A stretch of DNA of 64,000 bases from JAMQKA01 sp031569985 (GTDB lineage: Bacteria > Bacteroidota > Rhodothermia > Balneolales > Balneolaceae): positions 62,001 through 126,000 of the forward strand of contig NZ_JAMQKA010000001.1 of assembly GCF_031569985.1 (NCBI RefSeq), in the 5' to 3' direction. Shown here piece by piece: positions 18,499-26,983 of the stretch. The translations under genes were made by a program, and so were the position numbers. Numbering within the stretch: the first letter of the stretch is position 1; every line of letters starts with the position of its first letter. A model generated the notes under the pieces. The model made no database searches, was not told where the DNA came from, and saw nothing but the letters and a program-made list of their open reading frames with translations.

Positions 18499-19310
18499 CC
18501 TATAAAAGCTACTTCTTTTAAAGATTTACGAATCGGTATTTCCACTGCTTCATCCTTGTTGATAAACTTGTCCTCGTTGTACTTGTACATTGACCACTCC
18601 TGCCCGTTAAACTCAAGAGCGGTCAGGTTTTCGATCCAGTCACCGGAGTTCATATAAATGACCGATCCCCCCTCCCCTTCGAAGCCACGAATCTTGGGCT
18701 GGTGGATGTGACCGCAGATCACATAATCGTAGCCGTTCTGGATCGCCAGCTCCATCGCCGCCATCTCAAAGTCATTGATGAACTTGACCGCCTTTTTCAC
18801 ACTGTCCTTGATCTTCTTGGAGAGCGACACCTTGCCATAGCCCATCTTTTCGCTGAGGTAGTTGACAAACCGGTTCATCAGGATCAGCAGGTCATAACCG
18901 TGCCCCCCGATCTTGGCAATCCACTTGGTGTGCTTCATGGTGATGTCAAAAATATCGCCGTGGAAAATCCAGACCTTCTCCCCGTTCAGCTCCAGCACCA
19001 GCTTGTCTTTCACAAAGAGCGGGCCGATTTGTAAACGTGATATTTTGCGAATAACTTCGTCGTGGTTGCCGGTCAGGTAGTAGATATCAGTGCCGTTGGC
19101 CAGCATGCTGAGGAAACACTTGACCACCTGCATGTGGGAGTCGGGCCAAAAATATTTTTTGAAGTTCCATATGTCGAAAATGTCTCCATTCAGCACCAGG
19201 ATGCGGGGCTCAATAGAGTTAAGGTACTGGGCCAACTCCACCGCATGGCAGCCCACCGTGCCCAGGTGGAGGTCCGAAAGTACAACAACATCAACAGATC
19301 GTTTATTCAT
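18495..19310 (-). CDS. LpxH-like metallophosphoesterase
   Basis: 271 residues. The calcineurin-like metal motifs are all present: VLSDLHLGT (D-x-H), LNGDIFDIW (G-D-x-x-D), YLTGNHDE (G-N-H-D/E) and ICGHIHQP (G-H-x-H). The closest general family is UDP-2,3-diacylglucosamine pyrophosphatase, but many relatives have other phosphoester substrates. Cytoplasmic, metal dependent. It overlaps the following glycosyltransferase by four bases and forms an operon with it; the pairing suggests a shared role in a glycolipid or lipid A-like pathway, which is inference. Confidence 0.85.
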   Translation of the reverse strand: MNKRSVDVVVLSDLHLGTVGCHAVELAQYLNSIEPRILVLNGDIFDIWNFKKYFWPDSHMQVVKCFLSMLANGTDIYYLTGNHDEVIRKISRLQIGPLFVKDKLVLELNGEKVWIFHGDIFDITMKHTKWIAKIGGHGYDLLILMNRFVNYLSEKMGYGKVSLSKKIKDSVKKAVKFINDFEMAAMELAIQNGYDYVICGHIHQPKIRGFEGEGGSVIYMNSGDWIENLTALEFNGQEWSMYKYNEDKFINKDEAVEIPIRKSLKEVAFIG

Positions 19311-19478
19311 AGGTCCGTCAATTGTTTTTCTTTAAAAAAACGAACCTGTATTACCTACCCATATCCTGCACGTTAAGTTTGAATCATCGTTTTATTACGA
19401 GATGGTTAACCGGATAGTGACTCTGTGGCGGAAGCCCCTCTGACGCACCACGTCTCTGTCGCACCACAGGTTATTGCT

Positions 19479-19523
19479 GGACGCGGAGCGTCCCAACAGG
19501 TCCCAACGCAGAGCATTGGGACC
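19479..19523. repeat. two small adjacent hairpin repeats
   Basis: GGACGCGGAGCGTCC (19479-19493) is a perfect short hairpin and GGTCCCAACGCAGAGCATTG continuing to GGGACC (19499-19523) is nearly perfect. Such GGTCCCAACGC/GCGTTGGGACC units are commonly dispersed in bacterial genomes. An 80-codon frame that crosses them is probably not a gene. Confidence 0.6.
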
Positions 19524-19660
19524 AAGCGTGGGGTTATTACTAAGAAATCTTATATCGAACTAACGCTAATTACATTCTCCATTTTCCTGTTGATAAAAGT
19601 AGAGTTAACTGTATTTTCCCCAATCATTGATCAGAAATTAAAAACAGAATTGGCACATAG

Positions 19661-20752
19661 ATGCTAAGAAAAAAGCGTTGGTTACTATTATTAATTATCA
19701 CAGTAGTTTTGGTCTACTTTTCTGTTTGGCCGGTCGCCATAGATCCGGTGTCCTGGGAGGCGCCTTCAAATCCCGGCTACAGTGGACCCTTTGAAACCAA
19801 CGAACTGCTAAAAAAGATGGAGAAACTCCCGATAGGTGATAATCACGGACCAGAAGATCTTGCCGTGGATAGCGCAGGGCACATCTATGCCTCCACTCAT
19901 GAAGGTCGCATTGTGCACCTGCAGCCCGATGGCACCGAGCCGGAGAACTGGGCCGAAACCGGCGGGCGCCCGCTGGGTATCGAGTTTGACAATAATGGCA
20001 ACCTGATTGTCGCCGATGCATTTCTCGGCCTTTTGTCAATTGCAAAAGACGGCAGCATCAACGAGCTCACCACCGCGGCGGAAGGCATTCCCATCCGCTA
20101 TGCCAACGACGTGGATATAGCGGAAAACGGCTTGATATACTTTACCGATTCATCGACAAAATTCAGTGCCCTGAAGTGGGGAGATACCTACGTAGCCTCT
20201 CTTCTTGATATCTTTGAGCACGGCAGCCATGGCCGGCTGCTGGTGTATAATCCTGCGGACGGGAGCACCAAAGTACTAATGGATGGGCTGAACTTTGCCA
20301 ATGGCATTGCCATCAGCCGCGACCAGTCGTACCTGCTGGTAAATGAAACGGGTAGCTACCGCGTGCTGCGCTATTGGCTTACGGAGCCGCAAAAGGGTCA
20401 GTCGGAGCCCTTTCTCTCGAATCTGCCGGCCTTCCCGGACAACTTGTCAACGGGTCTAGACGGCCGTTTCTGGGTCGCACTGATATCGCCTCGCAATGCG
20501 CTGCTGGACAACCTTTCTGACAACCCTTTTCTTCGGAAAGTGATCCAGCGTATGCCCGCCTTTGTCCGACCACAGGCTGAATCCTACGGGCACATCATTG
20601 CTGTTGACGGAGATGGGAATGTTGTTAAAAACATGCAGGACCCGGACGGTGGCTACCCCAAAATTACCACTGTTGCTGAGACCAAGGACTATCTGTTTAC
20701 CGGCAGCCTGGTAGCACCGACCTTGGGACGCCTTTCAAAGGATGAGTGGTGA
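19661..20752 (+). CDS. SMP-30/strictosidine synthase-like beta-propeller protein
   Basis: 363 residues with one N-terminal membrane anchor (about 6-26, WLLLLIITVVLVYFSVWPVA). The rest is a six-bladed propeller: DNHGPEDLAVDSAGHIYAST, then IEFDNNGNLIVADAFLGLLS, YANDVDIAENGLIYFTDSST and DGLNFANGIAISRDQSYLLV are the blade motifs shared by gluconolactonases, paraoxonase-like and strictosidine synthase-like proteins. PDNLSTGLDGRFWVALISPR is typical of the adipocyte plasma-membrane-associated branch. Probably a periplasm-facing hydrolase of a lactone or ester; substrate unknown. No operon partner. Confidence 0.85.
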   Translation: MLRKKRWLLLLIITVVLVYFSVWPVAIDPVSWEAPSNPGYSGPFETNELLKKMEKLPIGDNHGPEDLAVDSAGHIYASTHEGRIVHLQPDGTEPENWAETGGRPLGIEFDNNGNLIVADAFLGLLSIAKDGSINELTTAAEGIPIRYANDVDIAENGLIYFTDSSTKFSALKWGDTYVASLLDIFEHGSHGRLLVYNPADGSTKVLMDGLNFANGIAISRDQSYLLVNETGSYRVLRYWLTEPQKGQSEPFLSNLPAFPDNLSTGLDGRFWVALISPRNALLDNLSDNPFLRKVIQRMPAFVRPQAESYGHIIAVDGDGNVVKNMQDPDGGYPKITTVAETKDYLFTGSLVAPTLGRLSKDEW

Positions 20753-21013
20753 TTCTTTTTTTAAAAAAACACCGCTCCCACCTATCAAAAACACTCTCAC
20801 TCTGCAGGCTCCATTCGAGATGACCTGCTGAGTAAAAAGCTCAGTTCCTGTAGACCGAAATATCAGGCCCATTTTTTACACCCACTGTAGCCTCAATGCA
20901 CTCTGTGGTTTCCTCCCGTCATATCGTCCGAAAGGTAGAGGTCTTTCTAAAAAGCACTGGTGCGGTCCACCTCCACGGTGGGCTGCACCTTCCACAAGTA
21001 AGAACCAGTATTT
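20753..21013. other. intergenic stretch with a degenerate repeat
   Basis: No coding frame is convincing. Bases about 20953-21000 (AAGCACTGGTGCGGTCCACC onward) resemble 23180-23226 (AAACACTGGTGCAGTCCCCC onward), so part of this gap is a diverged dispersed repeat. Confidence 0.4.
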
Positions 21014-21547
21014 TCAATTCAGGATGATCCTTTCCAGGTGACTAGAACCCGTGGCACTCATTACCTCTTCCATGCTGTTGATGTCAATCTTATTGTTCTG
21101 CAGGTAATCCACCGGCAGAATGGCGATCCGGAAAATCTGGTCCTGGGTATACTCAGGTCCCACCGCTTCAAGGTTCGTATCACCGGTCAAAAAAAGTTGT
21201 ACGTCGGCCAGGGTATGGTCAAACCCGTACTGAAGCTCGCCGTCATCAAAAAACACAGAAACGGGCATCGGCTGCCATACGTCATTGCCGGTATCCGAAT
21301 CCACTTCCCACAGCAGGTACACCATCACAATATCCGTTGGCAGTACCTCTGCATTGTTGGGAAAGGCAAAAATCTGACTGTAGTCGTTGGACCGGTTAAA
21401 GCTGGTTTGTACCTCAAACCCCTGCCCCACCGGACCGACCGGTCCCTGGGGACCTTCAGGACCACGTGGTCCTACCGGACCTTCTTTGACAATGCAGGAG
21501 GTGAGAAACAGGAAAGAAATGGGCAGTAACAAAGCAGGCATCTTCAT
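21014..21547 (-). CDS. collagen-like lipoprotein
   Basis: 177 residues from ATG 21547 (ATG 21553 is an alternative, and the frame is open to 21613). A lipoprotein signal ends in LFLTSC. Immediately after it come about seven G-x-y triplets (GPVGPRGPEGPQGPVGPVG), a miniature collagen-like spacer, then a globular domain of about 135 residues rich in acidic and aromatic residues (for example FNRSNDYSQIFAFPNNAEVL). This arrangement, a collagen stub next to the lipid anchor, is widespread in Bacteroidota surface lipoproteins of unknown function. It probably holds the domain away from the membrane. Single gene. Confidence 0.82.
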   Translation of the reverse strand: MKMPALLLPISFLFLTSCIVKEGPVGPRGPEGPQGPVGPVGQGFEVQTSFNRSNDYSQIFAFPNNAEVLPTDIVMVYLLWEVDSDTGNDVWQPMPVSVFFDDGELQYGFDHTLADVQLFLTGDTNLEAVGPEYTQDQIFRIAILPVDYLQNNKIDINSMEEVMSATGSSHLERIILN

Positions 21548-21761
21548 AGGCATCCGGGTTTTGTGAATGGTTTCACCCGGAGAACGGCCAAGCCAAAAGA
21601 TATATTTGTCCAAAATCGCAAATTAGCATGAATATGTGATGCGACTCATCAACCCCTCAGGGTATAATAGCAATGGAGAATCCCGATTTGTTCAAGTTCG
21701 GTAATAGAAATACATTGACATAACGCAAGTTTAGGGGTTAGTTACAAGCAATCAAGCATGC

Positions 21762-21875
21762 TGTCATCCTGCACCCCGATGCAGGAACTCGCGGGGAACC
21801 GTAGCGTTGTTAAGTTCGGTTTAACTACCAGCGTTCATCGACCTTGCAAGACCCTAAAACAAGTTCAGGATAACA
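21762..21875. repeat. dispersed inverted repeat, TGTCATCC...GGATAACA type, diverged copy
   Basis: Begins TGTCATCCTGCACCCCGATG and ends AAGTTCAGGATAACA. It matches the copy at 166-282 in both arms and in the internal CTCGCGGGGAAxCGxAGCGTTG core, with one arm mutated. Confidence 0.65.
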
Positions 21876-21983
21876 TAATAGCACTTTTTGAAACTGGTAA
21901 ATGCGTTAACAAAAACCAGAGGTATGCCAGTAATATTTTAGTATCATCTTAAAAACGGCGAAATTCACACCAACAAAAATATT

Positions 21984-23024
21984 ATGAGGTATCTCACCCT
22001 TTCCATACTGGCAGCCTGCTTGCTTTTTGTTGGCTGCAGCGCAACCGATAACCTAACGATGAGAGTACAGGAACCGGCGCCGGTGGATCTCCCTCCCCAC
22101 ATGGAAAAGGTCGGCATCATCAACCGCACGCTGACCGAAGATGACAGCGGAGTACTGGAAACCATTGACCGTATCTTCTCGGTGAAAGGGGCCGAGCTGG
22201 ACAGCGTGGGGGCGGCTGCCGGGATCAACGGGCTGTTAAACGAGCTCGCCAAAAATGAACGGGTGCAGGTTCAATTGGTAGAAGAAGCAGACCATCTCGG
22301 GAATCCCTCCTTTGGCGTTTTCCCTGCACCGCTGGGATGGGACAGGATTAATAAAATTTGCAGCGAGCATAACCTGGATGGGTTGTTTTCTCTCGAGTTT
22401 TATGATACCGATTCAGGCATCAGCTACAGCACCCAACAGGTGACGCTTAAGGGACCGCTGGGTGTGGAAGTGCCCGCACTTGAACATTACGCCACCGTAG
22501 AGACCACCATTAAAACCGGCTGGCGAATCTATGACAACAACGGCAGAAACCTTATTGACGAATATGCGATGGGGGAAACAGCCGTTACAAGCGGCAGCGG
22601 GATAGATCCGACTGAGGCGGTAAAAGCCCTAACCGGTCGAACCGAGGCCGTTCAAACCATAAGCAGTAAACTGGGGATGGATTATGCCCAGAGCATCCTG
22701 CCGTACTGGGTGCGGGTGACCCGGGAGTATTTTGTAAAGGGCAACAACAACTTTGAGATTGCAAAGCGGAGGGCACAAACCGGGAACTGGGAGGGTGCGG
22801 CCGAACTCTGGTTGAAAGAGACGGAGAACCCTGATACCAAAATTGCCGGGCGTGCCCACTACAACATGGCGATCATTGAGGAGATCCGTGGCAACCTGGA
22901 CAAGGCGATTGAATGGGCCCGGACATCCTATGAAGATTATGGCGAAAAGAAGGCGCTAGACTACCTGCGGATTCTGCAAGACCGAAGAGCCCGGGCAGAG
23001 GTTCTACGTAGGCAGCAGCAGTGA
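21984..23024 (+). CDS. lipoprotein of DUF6340-like family
   Basis: 346 residues with a lipoprotein signal (lipobox LFVGC). The opening DLPPHMEKVGIINRTLTEDD and the later HNLDGLFSLEFYDTD and TGWRIYDNNGRNLIDEYAMG match the pattern of the DUF6340 lipoproteins seen in Bacteroidota. The last 110 residues (NFEIAKRRAQTGNWEGAAEL, then GRAHYNMAIIEEIRGNLDKA) look like two TPR-type repeats. Outer-membrane or periplasmic location; role unknown. Family assignment is from memory and only moderately sure. Confidence 0.72.
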   Translation: MRYLTLSILAACLLFVGCSATDNLTMRVQEPAPVDLPPHMEKVGIINRTLTEDDSGVLETIDRIFSVKGAELDSVGAAAGINGLLNELAKNERVQVQLVEEADHLGNPSFGVFPAPLGWDRINKICSEHNLDGLFSLEFYDTDSGISYSTQQVTLKGPLGVEVPALEHYATVETTIKTGWRIYDNNGRNLIDEYAMGETAVTSGSGIDPTEAVKALTGRTEAVQTISSKLGMDYAQSILPYWVRVTREYFVKGNNNFEIAKRRAQTGNWEGAAELWLKETENPDTKIAGRAHYNMAIIEEIRGNLDKAIEWARTSYEDYGEKKALDYLRILQDRRARAEVLRRQQQ

Positions 23025-23464
23025 ACGACTATCATATTCAGTCACCACCTAAAGGGTCTCCTCAACCGCAAAACAGATCGATATATTTCAAATTTACTGG
23101 GAAACAATAACTTCCTGTACACCCTGCGATAGAGGGAAAAGCCATTCCGTTCCTCTCGACTAGAAGGAGTGACCATCTTAAAACACTGGTGCAGTCCCCC
23201 TCACCGATAGCCTACTCCTTCCACCAGCTGATTATCACAGCTAAAAGATTCTCAACTGGTTTGGATTTTTCACTTCTTTGATGAGCAAGAAAAAAAATGG
23301 TCAGTGCTGCTGCAATACTGGGTTGACCATTCACATTAGCTTTCCGATCAGGTTTGCCCTCAAAAATTGTCCATCCATTATCAAGAATACTCCATGGTTT
23401 AGCCTTGCCAATTACCACAAATTTGATTCGTCAATAATGACAGAGAACTTTAGATCATAAAAAA
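23025..23464. other. intergenic stretch, no gene recognised
   Basis: Contains the second copy of the degenerate repeat also at 20953 (here about 23180-23226). A 68-codon minus-strand frame (23212-23418) lacks family resemblance and a ribosome site and is not called. The last bases before 23465 are A-rich and may serve the next gene's translation. Confidence 0.4.
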
Positions 23465-24019
23465 ATGCAACGAATTAATGCGCTAGACCCTAACACCGCA
23501 ACCGGAAAAACAAAAGAACTCTTCAATGAGGTACATAATAAACTGAACAGTGTCCCCAATATGATGCGTACTATGGGAAATTCGCCTGCGGTACTGAATG
23601 CCTATTTATCATTTAATAACGCACTGAGTGAAAGCCAAATAGGCGCCAGATTGGGTGAAAAAATTGCTCTAACGGTAGCAAATGCCAACGGATGCAAGTA
23701 TTGCAATGCGGCCCACAGTTATATTGCGGGAGAATTAGTCGGAATCGATGCCCAAACAATCCAGGCTGCCAGGGAGGGGAAAGCAGAAGATACCAGAACG
23801 CAAGCAGCTCTTTCTTTTTCACGGATACTGCTAGCCCAAAAGGGCAAGGTAAACGACCATGATATTGAATCTTTAAAAGATGCCGGATTCAACGATGGAG
23901 AAATAGCCGAGATAATTGCACATACCGTATTGAATATATTTACGAACTACTTCAACAATGCTGCCGGCGTAGAAGTCGACTTTCCACAAGAGGAGTTGGT
24001 TGAAACGGCCCTGGTATAA
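23465..24019 (+). CDS. carboxymuconolactone decarboxylase/AhpD-like family protein
   Basis: 184 residues. ANANGCKYCNAAHSYIAGEL contains the C-x-x-C...H active site of the AhpD-like peroxidase branch. The N-terminal region (TGKTKELFNEVHNKLNSVPN, then MMRTMGNSPAVLNAYLSFNN) fits the peroxidase-related subfamily. It probably acts as a thiol-dependent peroxide or alkylhydroperoxide reductase, or a small-molecule redox enzyme. Cytoplasmic. Nearby oxidative-stress-like genes (cupredoxin, DUF4142) follow in the same direction but with gaps of more than 100 bases, so they may not be one operon. Confidence 0.88.
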   Translation: MQRINALDPNTATGKTKELFNEVHNKLNSVPNMMRTMGNSPAVLNAYLSFNNALSESQIGARLGEKIALTVANANGCKYCNAAHSYIAGELVGIDAQTIQAAREGKAEDTRTQAALSFSRILLAQKGKVNDHDIESLKDAGFNDGEIAEIIAHTVLNIFTNYFNNAAGVEVDFPQEELVETALV

Positions 24020-24150
24020 CTAAATGAAGGTAAGGATATCTCGGCTCAGCATGTCCAATCTTTACATCGTCTCATCTCGAATAGGCAATGCAGCTGAAAA
24101 GGATATCCTGTTACATATAACACTACTTAAAACAACAATAGGTAAATACG

Positions 24151-24696
24151 ATGAAAACACTAACAAAACCGGCTTTACTTGTTCTTACTGTGGCCTTTCT
24201 GACCGGTATGTCCCTTTGGGTACCGCAAGAACAGGAAGACAACACCATGCTTGATGATATGGAAATTGCTCATATCGCCTACACCGCTGGAACTATTGAT
24301 ATAAGCTATGCTCATTTAGCACTCGCATTTTCAAAGGACCCGGCAATACGTGAATTTGCAGAAACCATGATCCGCGATCATACTGCTGTAAATGAACAAG
24401 CCCTCGCTCTTTTAAATCGCTTAAGTGCCACACCAAAAGAGAACCCGACAAGTCAACAGCTGTTGGACGATGCTGATCAGTTCAAGAAAAAGTTGGTTCA
24501 GCTAGATGGTAAAGCTTTTGACCGCCTGTACGCTAAAAATGAGTTAGATTATCACCGGTTTGTGAATAAAACCGTGGAAACCCAGTTCATTCCGGCCGTG
24601 CAGAACCAAGAGTTCAAGGACCTGCTGCGATCTGCCTTGGCTACGTTTAAAGTACATGAGCAGCATGCAAAGAAGATAAATGAAAAGCTGAGGTAA
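24151..24696 (+). CDS. DUF4142 family exported protein
   Basis: 181 residues. A hydrophobic N-terminus (ALLVLTVAFLTGMSLWVP) serves as signal or anchor. The rest is a helical bundle with the family pattern: HIAYTAGTIDISYAHLALAF, then AIREFAETMIRDHTAVNEQA, and a C-terminal FKVHEQHAKKINEKL. Conserved histidines at the helix ends (DHTAVNEQ and VHEQHAK) recall ferritin-like bundles, but metal binding is unproven. The next gene starts five bases after the stop, so it is co-transcribed with the cupredoxin. Confidence 0.85.
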   Translation: MKTLTKPALLVLTVAFLTGMSLWVPQEQEDNTMLDDMEIAHIAYTAGTIDISYAHLALAFSKDPAIREFAETMIRDHTAVNEQALALLNRLSATPKENPTSQQLLDDADQFKKKLVQLDGKAFDRLYAKNELDYHRFVNKTVETQFIPAVQNQEFKDLLRSALATFKVHEQHAKKINEKLR

Positions 24697-24701
24697 CAGG
24701 T

Positions 24702-25076
24702 ATGGCATATGGAAACCTGGCAAGTCTTGCCATAACTACCTTGCTCCTTGTGCAGACAACATGGATTGAAGATACCGCACCCGGCCACAGGTCGGATGCG
24801 GTATCTTCATCCAACAAGCATGTTATTGAAATTACAGCATTCACATTTCAACCTGGTTACCTGGAAGTTGCAGTCGGTGATACCGTGATCTGGATTAACA
24901 GGGATATCGTCCCTCATACGGCAACGGCAATCGACGAATCCTGGAACGTCCCCGACTTTGGTCAAAACAAAAAGAGCACCCAGCTGGTTGTACAAAACAA
25001 GGGTATTCAACCATATTTCTGTCGTTATCACCCCTCAATGAAAGGTACCATTAACGCAAAAGTGGCACCCGAATAG
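24702..25076 (+). CDS. cupredoxin (plastocyanin-like) exported protein
   Basis: 124 residues with a short N-terminal hydrophobic signal. The blue-copper ligands are visible: histidine in DIVPHTATAID, then cysteine, histidine and methionine in YFCRYHPSMKG. The fold is a small beta-sandwich (VIEITAFTFQPGYLEVAVGD, TVIWINRD). It likely carries electrons or binds copper in the periplasm. It starts five bases after the DUF4142 gene and forms an operon with it; the pairing of the two is often seen in Bacteroidota. Confidence 0.88.
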   Translation: MAYGNLASLAITTLLLVQTTWIEDTAPGHRSDAVSSSNKHVIEITAFTFQPGYLEVAVGDTVIWINRDIVPHTATAIDESWNVPDFGQNKKSTQLVVQNKGIQPYFCRYHPSMKGTINAKVAPE

Positions 25077-25176
25077 AATACAGCTCATTGAAACTCATTA
25101 TTTTCAGTAAACAGTTCAGGCCATAGTTGATCAGTTGAGAAATACAAATTGAAGCATATTCAAATCTCTCAAATTC

Positions 25177-26055
25177 ATGCAAACTTTCTTTACTCTGACA
25201 AACCCACATAATGGTAATCTCGCATTTAAGATTTACTCGTTTGACGACGGCAGCCAATTCGACCATATACAACGTTTGAATTATTACTCCCTCGTACTGC
25301 TTACCGGGGGAAAGGGAATATTAAAAGTCGATTTTTCAGAATATGAGATTCATAAAGAGATGCTACTCTGTTTTTCGCCTTATCAACCATTTATGTTTGC
25401 AGAAGCATCAGGTTTAACTGGCACGGTTATTAATTTCCACCCGGATTTTTTCTGCATCCATAAGCATCACAAGGAAGTGGCCTGCAATGGGGTATTATTC
25501 AATAATATTTATGAGGCTCCATTCTTACATGTTACACAAAATGAGCTAAAAGAGCTGCTGGCCATTGTAAATGAACTGAAAGTTGAAATGAAAGATACCA
25601 GCTTGGCACAACACGATATACTGATATCCTATCTGAAGATTATCTTGATAAAGGCCTCCAGGATTAAAAAGGAACAGCTCGACAAAGATCAAGAACCGGA
25701 ATCAGGCACGGAGCCATTTGTAGTTCAACAACTGAAGGAATCGATAGAAACACATTACAAGACCAAACACACGGCCAGTGACTATGCGGATTTGCTCAAT
25801 ACTTCCTATAGCACGCTAGCTAAAGTCAGCAAAAACTATTTTAACAAAACGTTAACTGATCTAATATCGGAACGTATCATCATTGAGGCCAAACGGGAGC
25901 TTTATCTTACATCAAAAGCAATTAAGAGAATCGCATATGACCTGGGGTTCAACGATGAGTATTATTTCAGCCGTTTTTTCAAAAAGAATGCCGATGTCTC
26001 GCCCCAGCAATACAGGGAAACAGTCGGTTTTGCAAGGCAGGAGCTTAACAACTAA
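25177..26055 (+). CDS. AraC-family transcriptional regulator
   Basis: 292 residues. The N-terminal half is a cupin-like sensor (YYSLVLLTGGKGILKVDFSE, CFSPYQPFMFAEASGLTGTV). The C-terminal 100 residues hold two helix-turn-helix motifs: ASDYADLLNTSYSTLAKVSK and IKRIAYDLGFNDEYYFSRFF, the usual AraC pattern. The target is unknown; it sits 100 bases after the cupredoxin gene and may control it. No close similarity to the regulator at 5.4 kb beyond family features. Confidence 0.9.
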   Translation: MQTFFTLTNPHNGNLAFKIYSFDDGSQFDHIQRLNYYSLVLLTGGKGILKVDFSEYEIHKEMLLCFSPYQPFMFAEASGLTGTVINFHPDFFCIHKHHKEVACNGVLFNNIYEAPFLHVTQNELKELLAIVNELKVEMKDTSLAQHDILISYLKIILIKASRIKKEQLDKDQEPESGTEPFVVQQLKESIETHYKTKHTASDYADLLNTSYSTLAKVSKNYFNKTLTDLISERIIIEAKRELYLTSKAIKRIAYDLGFNDEYYFSRFFKKNADVSPQQYRETVGFARQELNN

Positions 26056-26154
26056 TTTTTTCAGTGGGACTTTCTTACTCCTTGACCATACCGGCCTAAT
26101 GTAAATTTCGCTGGAAAAGTGAGCGCAGCCGGAGCGTTAAGAAATCATTTTGGG

Positions 26155-26190
26155 TAGGTCAAAAGTCAGAAGGTCTAAGGTCGAAAGGTC
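26155..26190. repeat. short dispersed repeat, AAAAGTCAGAAGGTCTAAGG type
   Basis: Contains AAAAGTCAGAAGGTCTAAGG followed by TCGAAAGGTC. The same unit in reverse complement is at 59337-59372. Non-coding. Confidence 0.6.
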
Positions 26191-26363
26191 GGCAAGCATT
26201 CATTGGAAACGTTCCATTTCCGGCCTTGAAAAGCTGACCGCCCGGAAGGAAACGAAGTGAAGCGTAAAGAAAAAATCTGTGATTTTTTAGTGGAACGGAG
26301 TGCCCTTCAGGTCAGGTTTTACTCAGCTTGTAGTACGAAGCCTTACGCGTAGTAGTGCCGGCG

Positions 26364-26406
26364 ATTCATTTTTTCGTTTATTTTTTTGATCGCTCAAAAA
26401 ATGAAC
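26364..26406. repeat. palindromic TTCATTTTTT...AAAAAATGAAC element
   Basis: ATTCATTTTTTCG at the left and GCTCAAAAAATGAAC at the right are inverted. Related hairpins recur at 42874, 45015, 50681 and 59957. It lies just after the stop of the frameshifted lipoprotein and may also end transcription. Confidence 0.6.
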
Positions 26407-26419
26407 ACCTACTTTTTTT

Positions 26420-26718
26420 CTAACCCTGTATAAGCCAGGCACCGTGCGGCACGCGTTTAGCGAGCCGGTGACAGTTGCCCGGAGGAGGTTGATGGCCCGG
26501 CGGGACGCCAGGATGCCAGATCCGACATTTGCCAGGAGGCGGCATGTGACCGGGTGGGATTTTTTATGGCTGTGCCTTTTAACACGCTCCTGCTTGTAGA
26601 TCTTCACCGATCCATATTCACCTTCAATGAGTATCCTTCCCTGGGAACAGCCAGAAAAGATGACCGCTACTATAATTCCAACAAGGATTTTCAGGTATAG
26701 TTTGTTTTTAATGCTCAT
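26420..26718 (-). pseudogene. small lipoprotein with PPGH repeats, frameshifted in an A-run
   Basis: Starts at ATG 26718 with AGAGGAGCCCC before it. The first 53 codons give a lipoprotein signal (lipobox FSGC) and GRILIEGEYGSVKIY..., ending RHSHKK. After the six-T run at 26560-26565 (A-run on the coding strand), the frame one base off continues perfectly: IPPGHMPPPGKCRIWHPG, then VPPGHQPPPGNC and a stop at 26420. This PPGHxPPPGxC-RIW motif is well known in small bacterial lipoproteins. Restoring one A gives a 99-residue protein. As written, the uninterrupted frame runs on to 26323 with meaningless sequence. Either real loss of function or an assembly error in the homopolymer. Confidence 0.8.
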
Positions 26719-26983
26719 GGGGCTCCTCTTTATTTTCAAGCTTACTCCCAATAAGCAGATCGTGGTATCAACCATAAATCGCATATCTGTGCTATTCCTG
26801 TTCAATTCTTGGAGACCAACTCTCTGCCCATTGAATCGCCCCGTTACTAGCTGGAACTTCAGATACGTAAACGGGTATGAACACTGCAAATCAAATGGAA
26901 AGAAAAATCCTGTAACCATTAGCTGATTCGGTCGTCACACTTTTTGTCAAGCAAGAAGTTTCTAATTAAAAACCCTATTTGCA

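Noticed and set aside
19425..19667. 80-codon plus-strand gene
   Set aside because: It crosses two hairpin repeats, has no ribosome site and no recognisable protein pattern.
23212..23418. 68-residue minus-strand ORF
   Set aside because: No ribosome site, no family pattern and overlap with a degenerate repeat.
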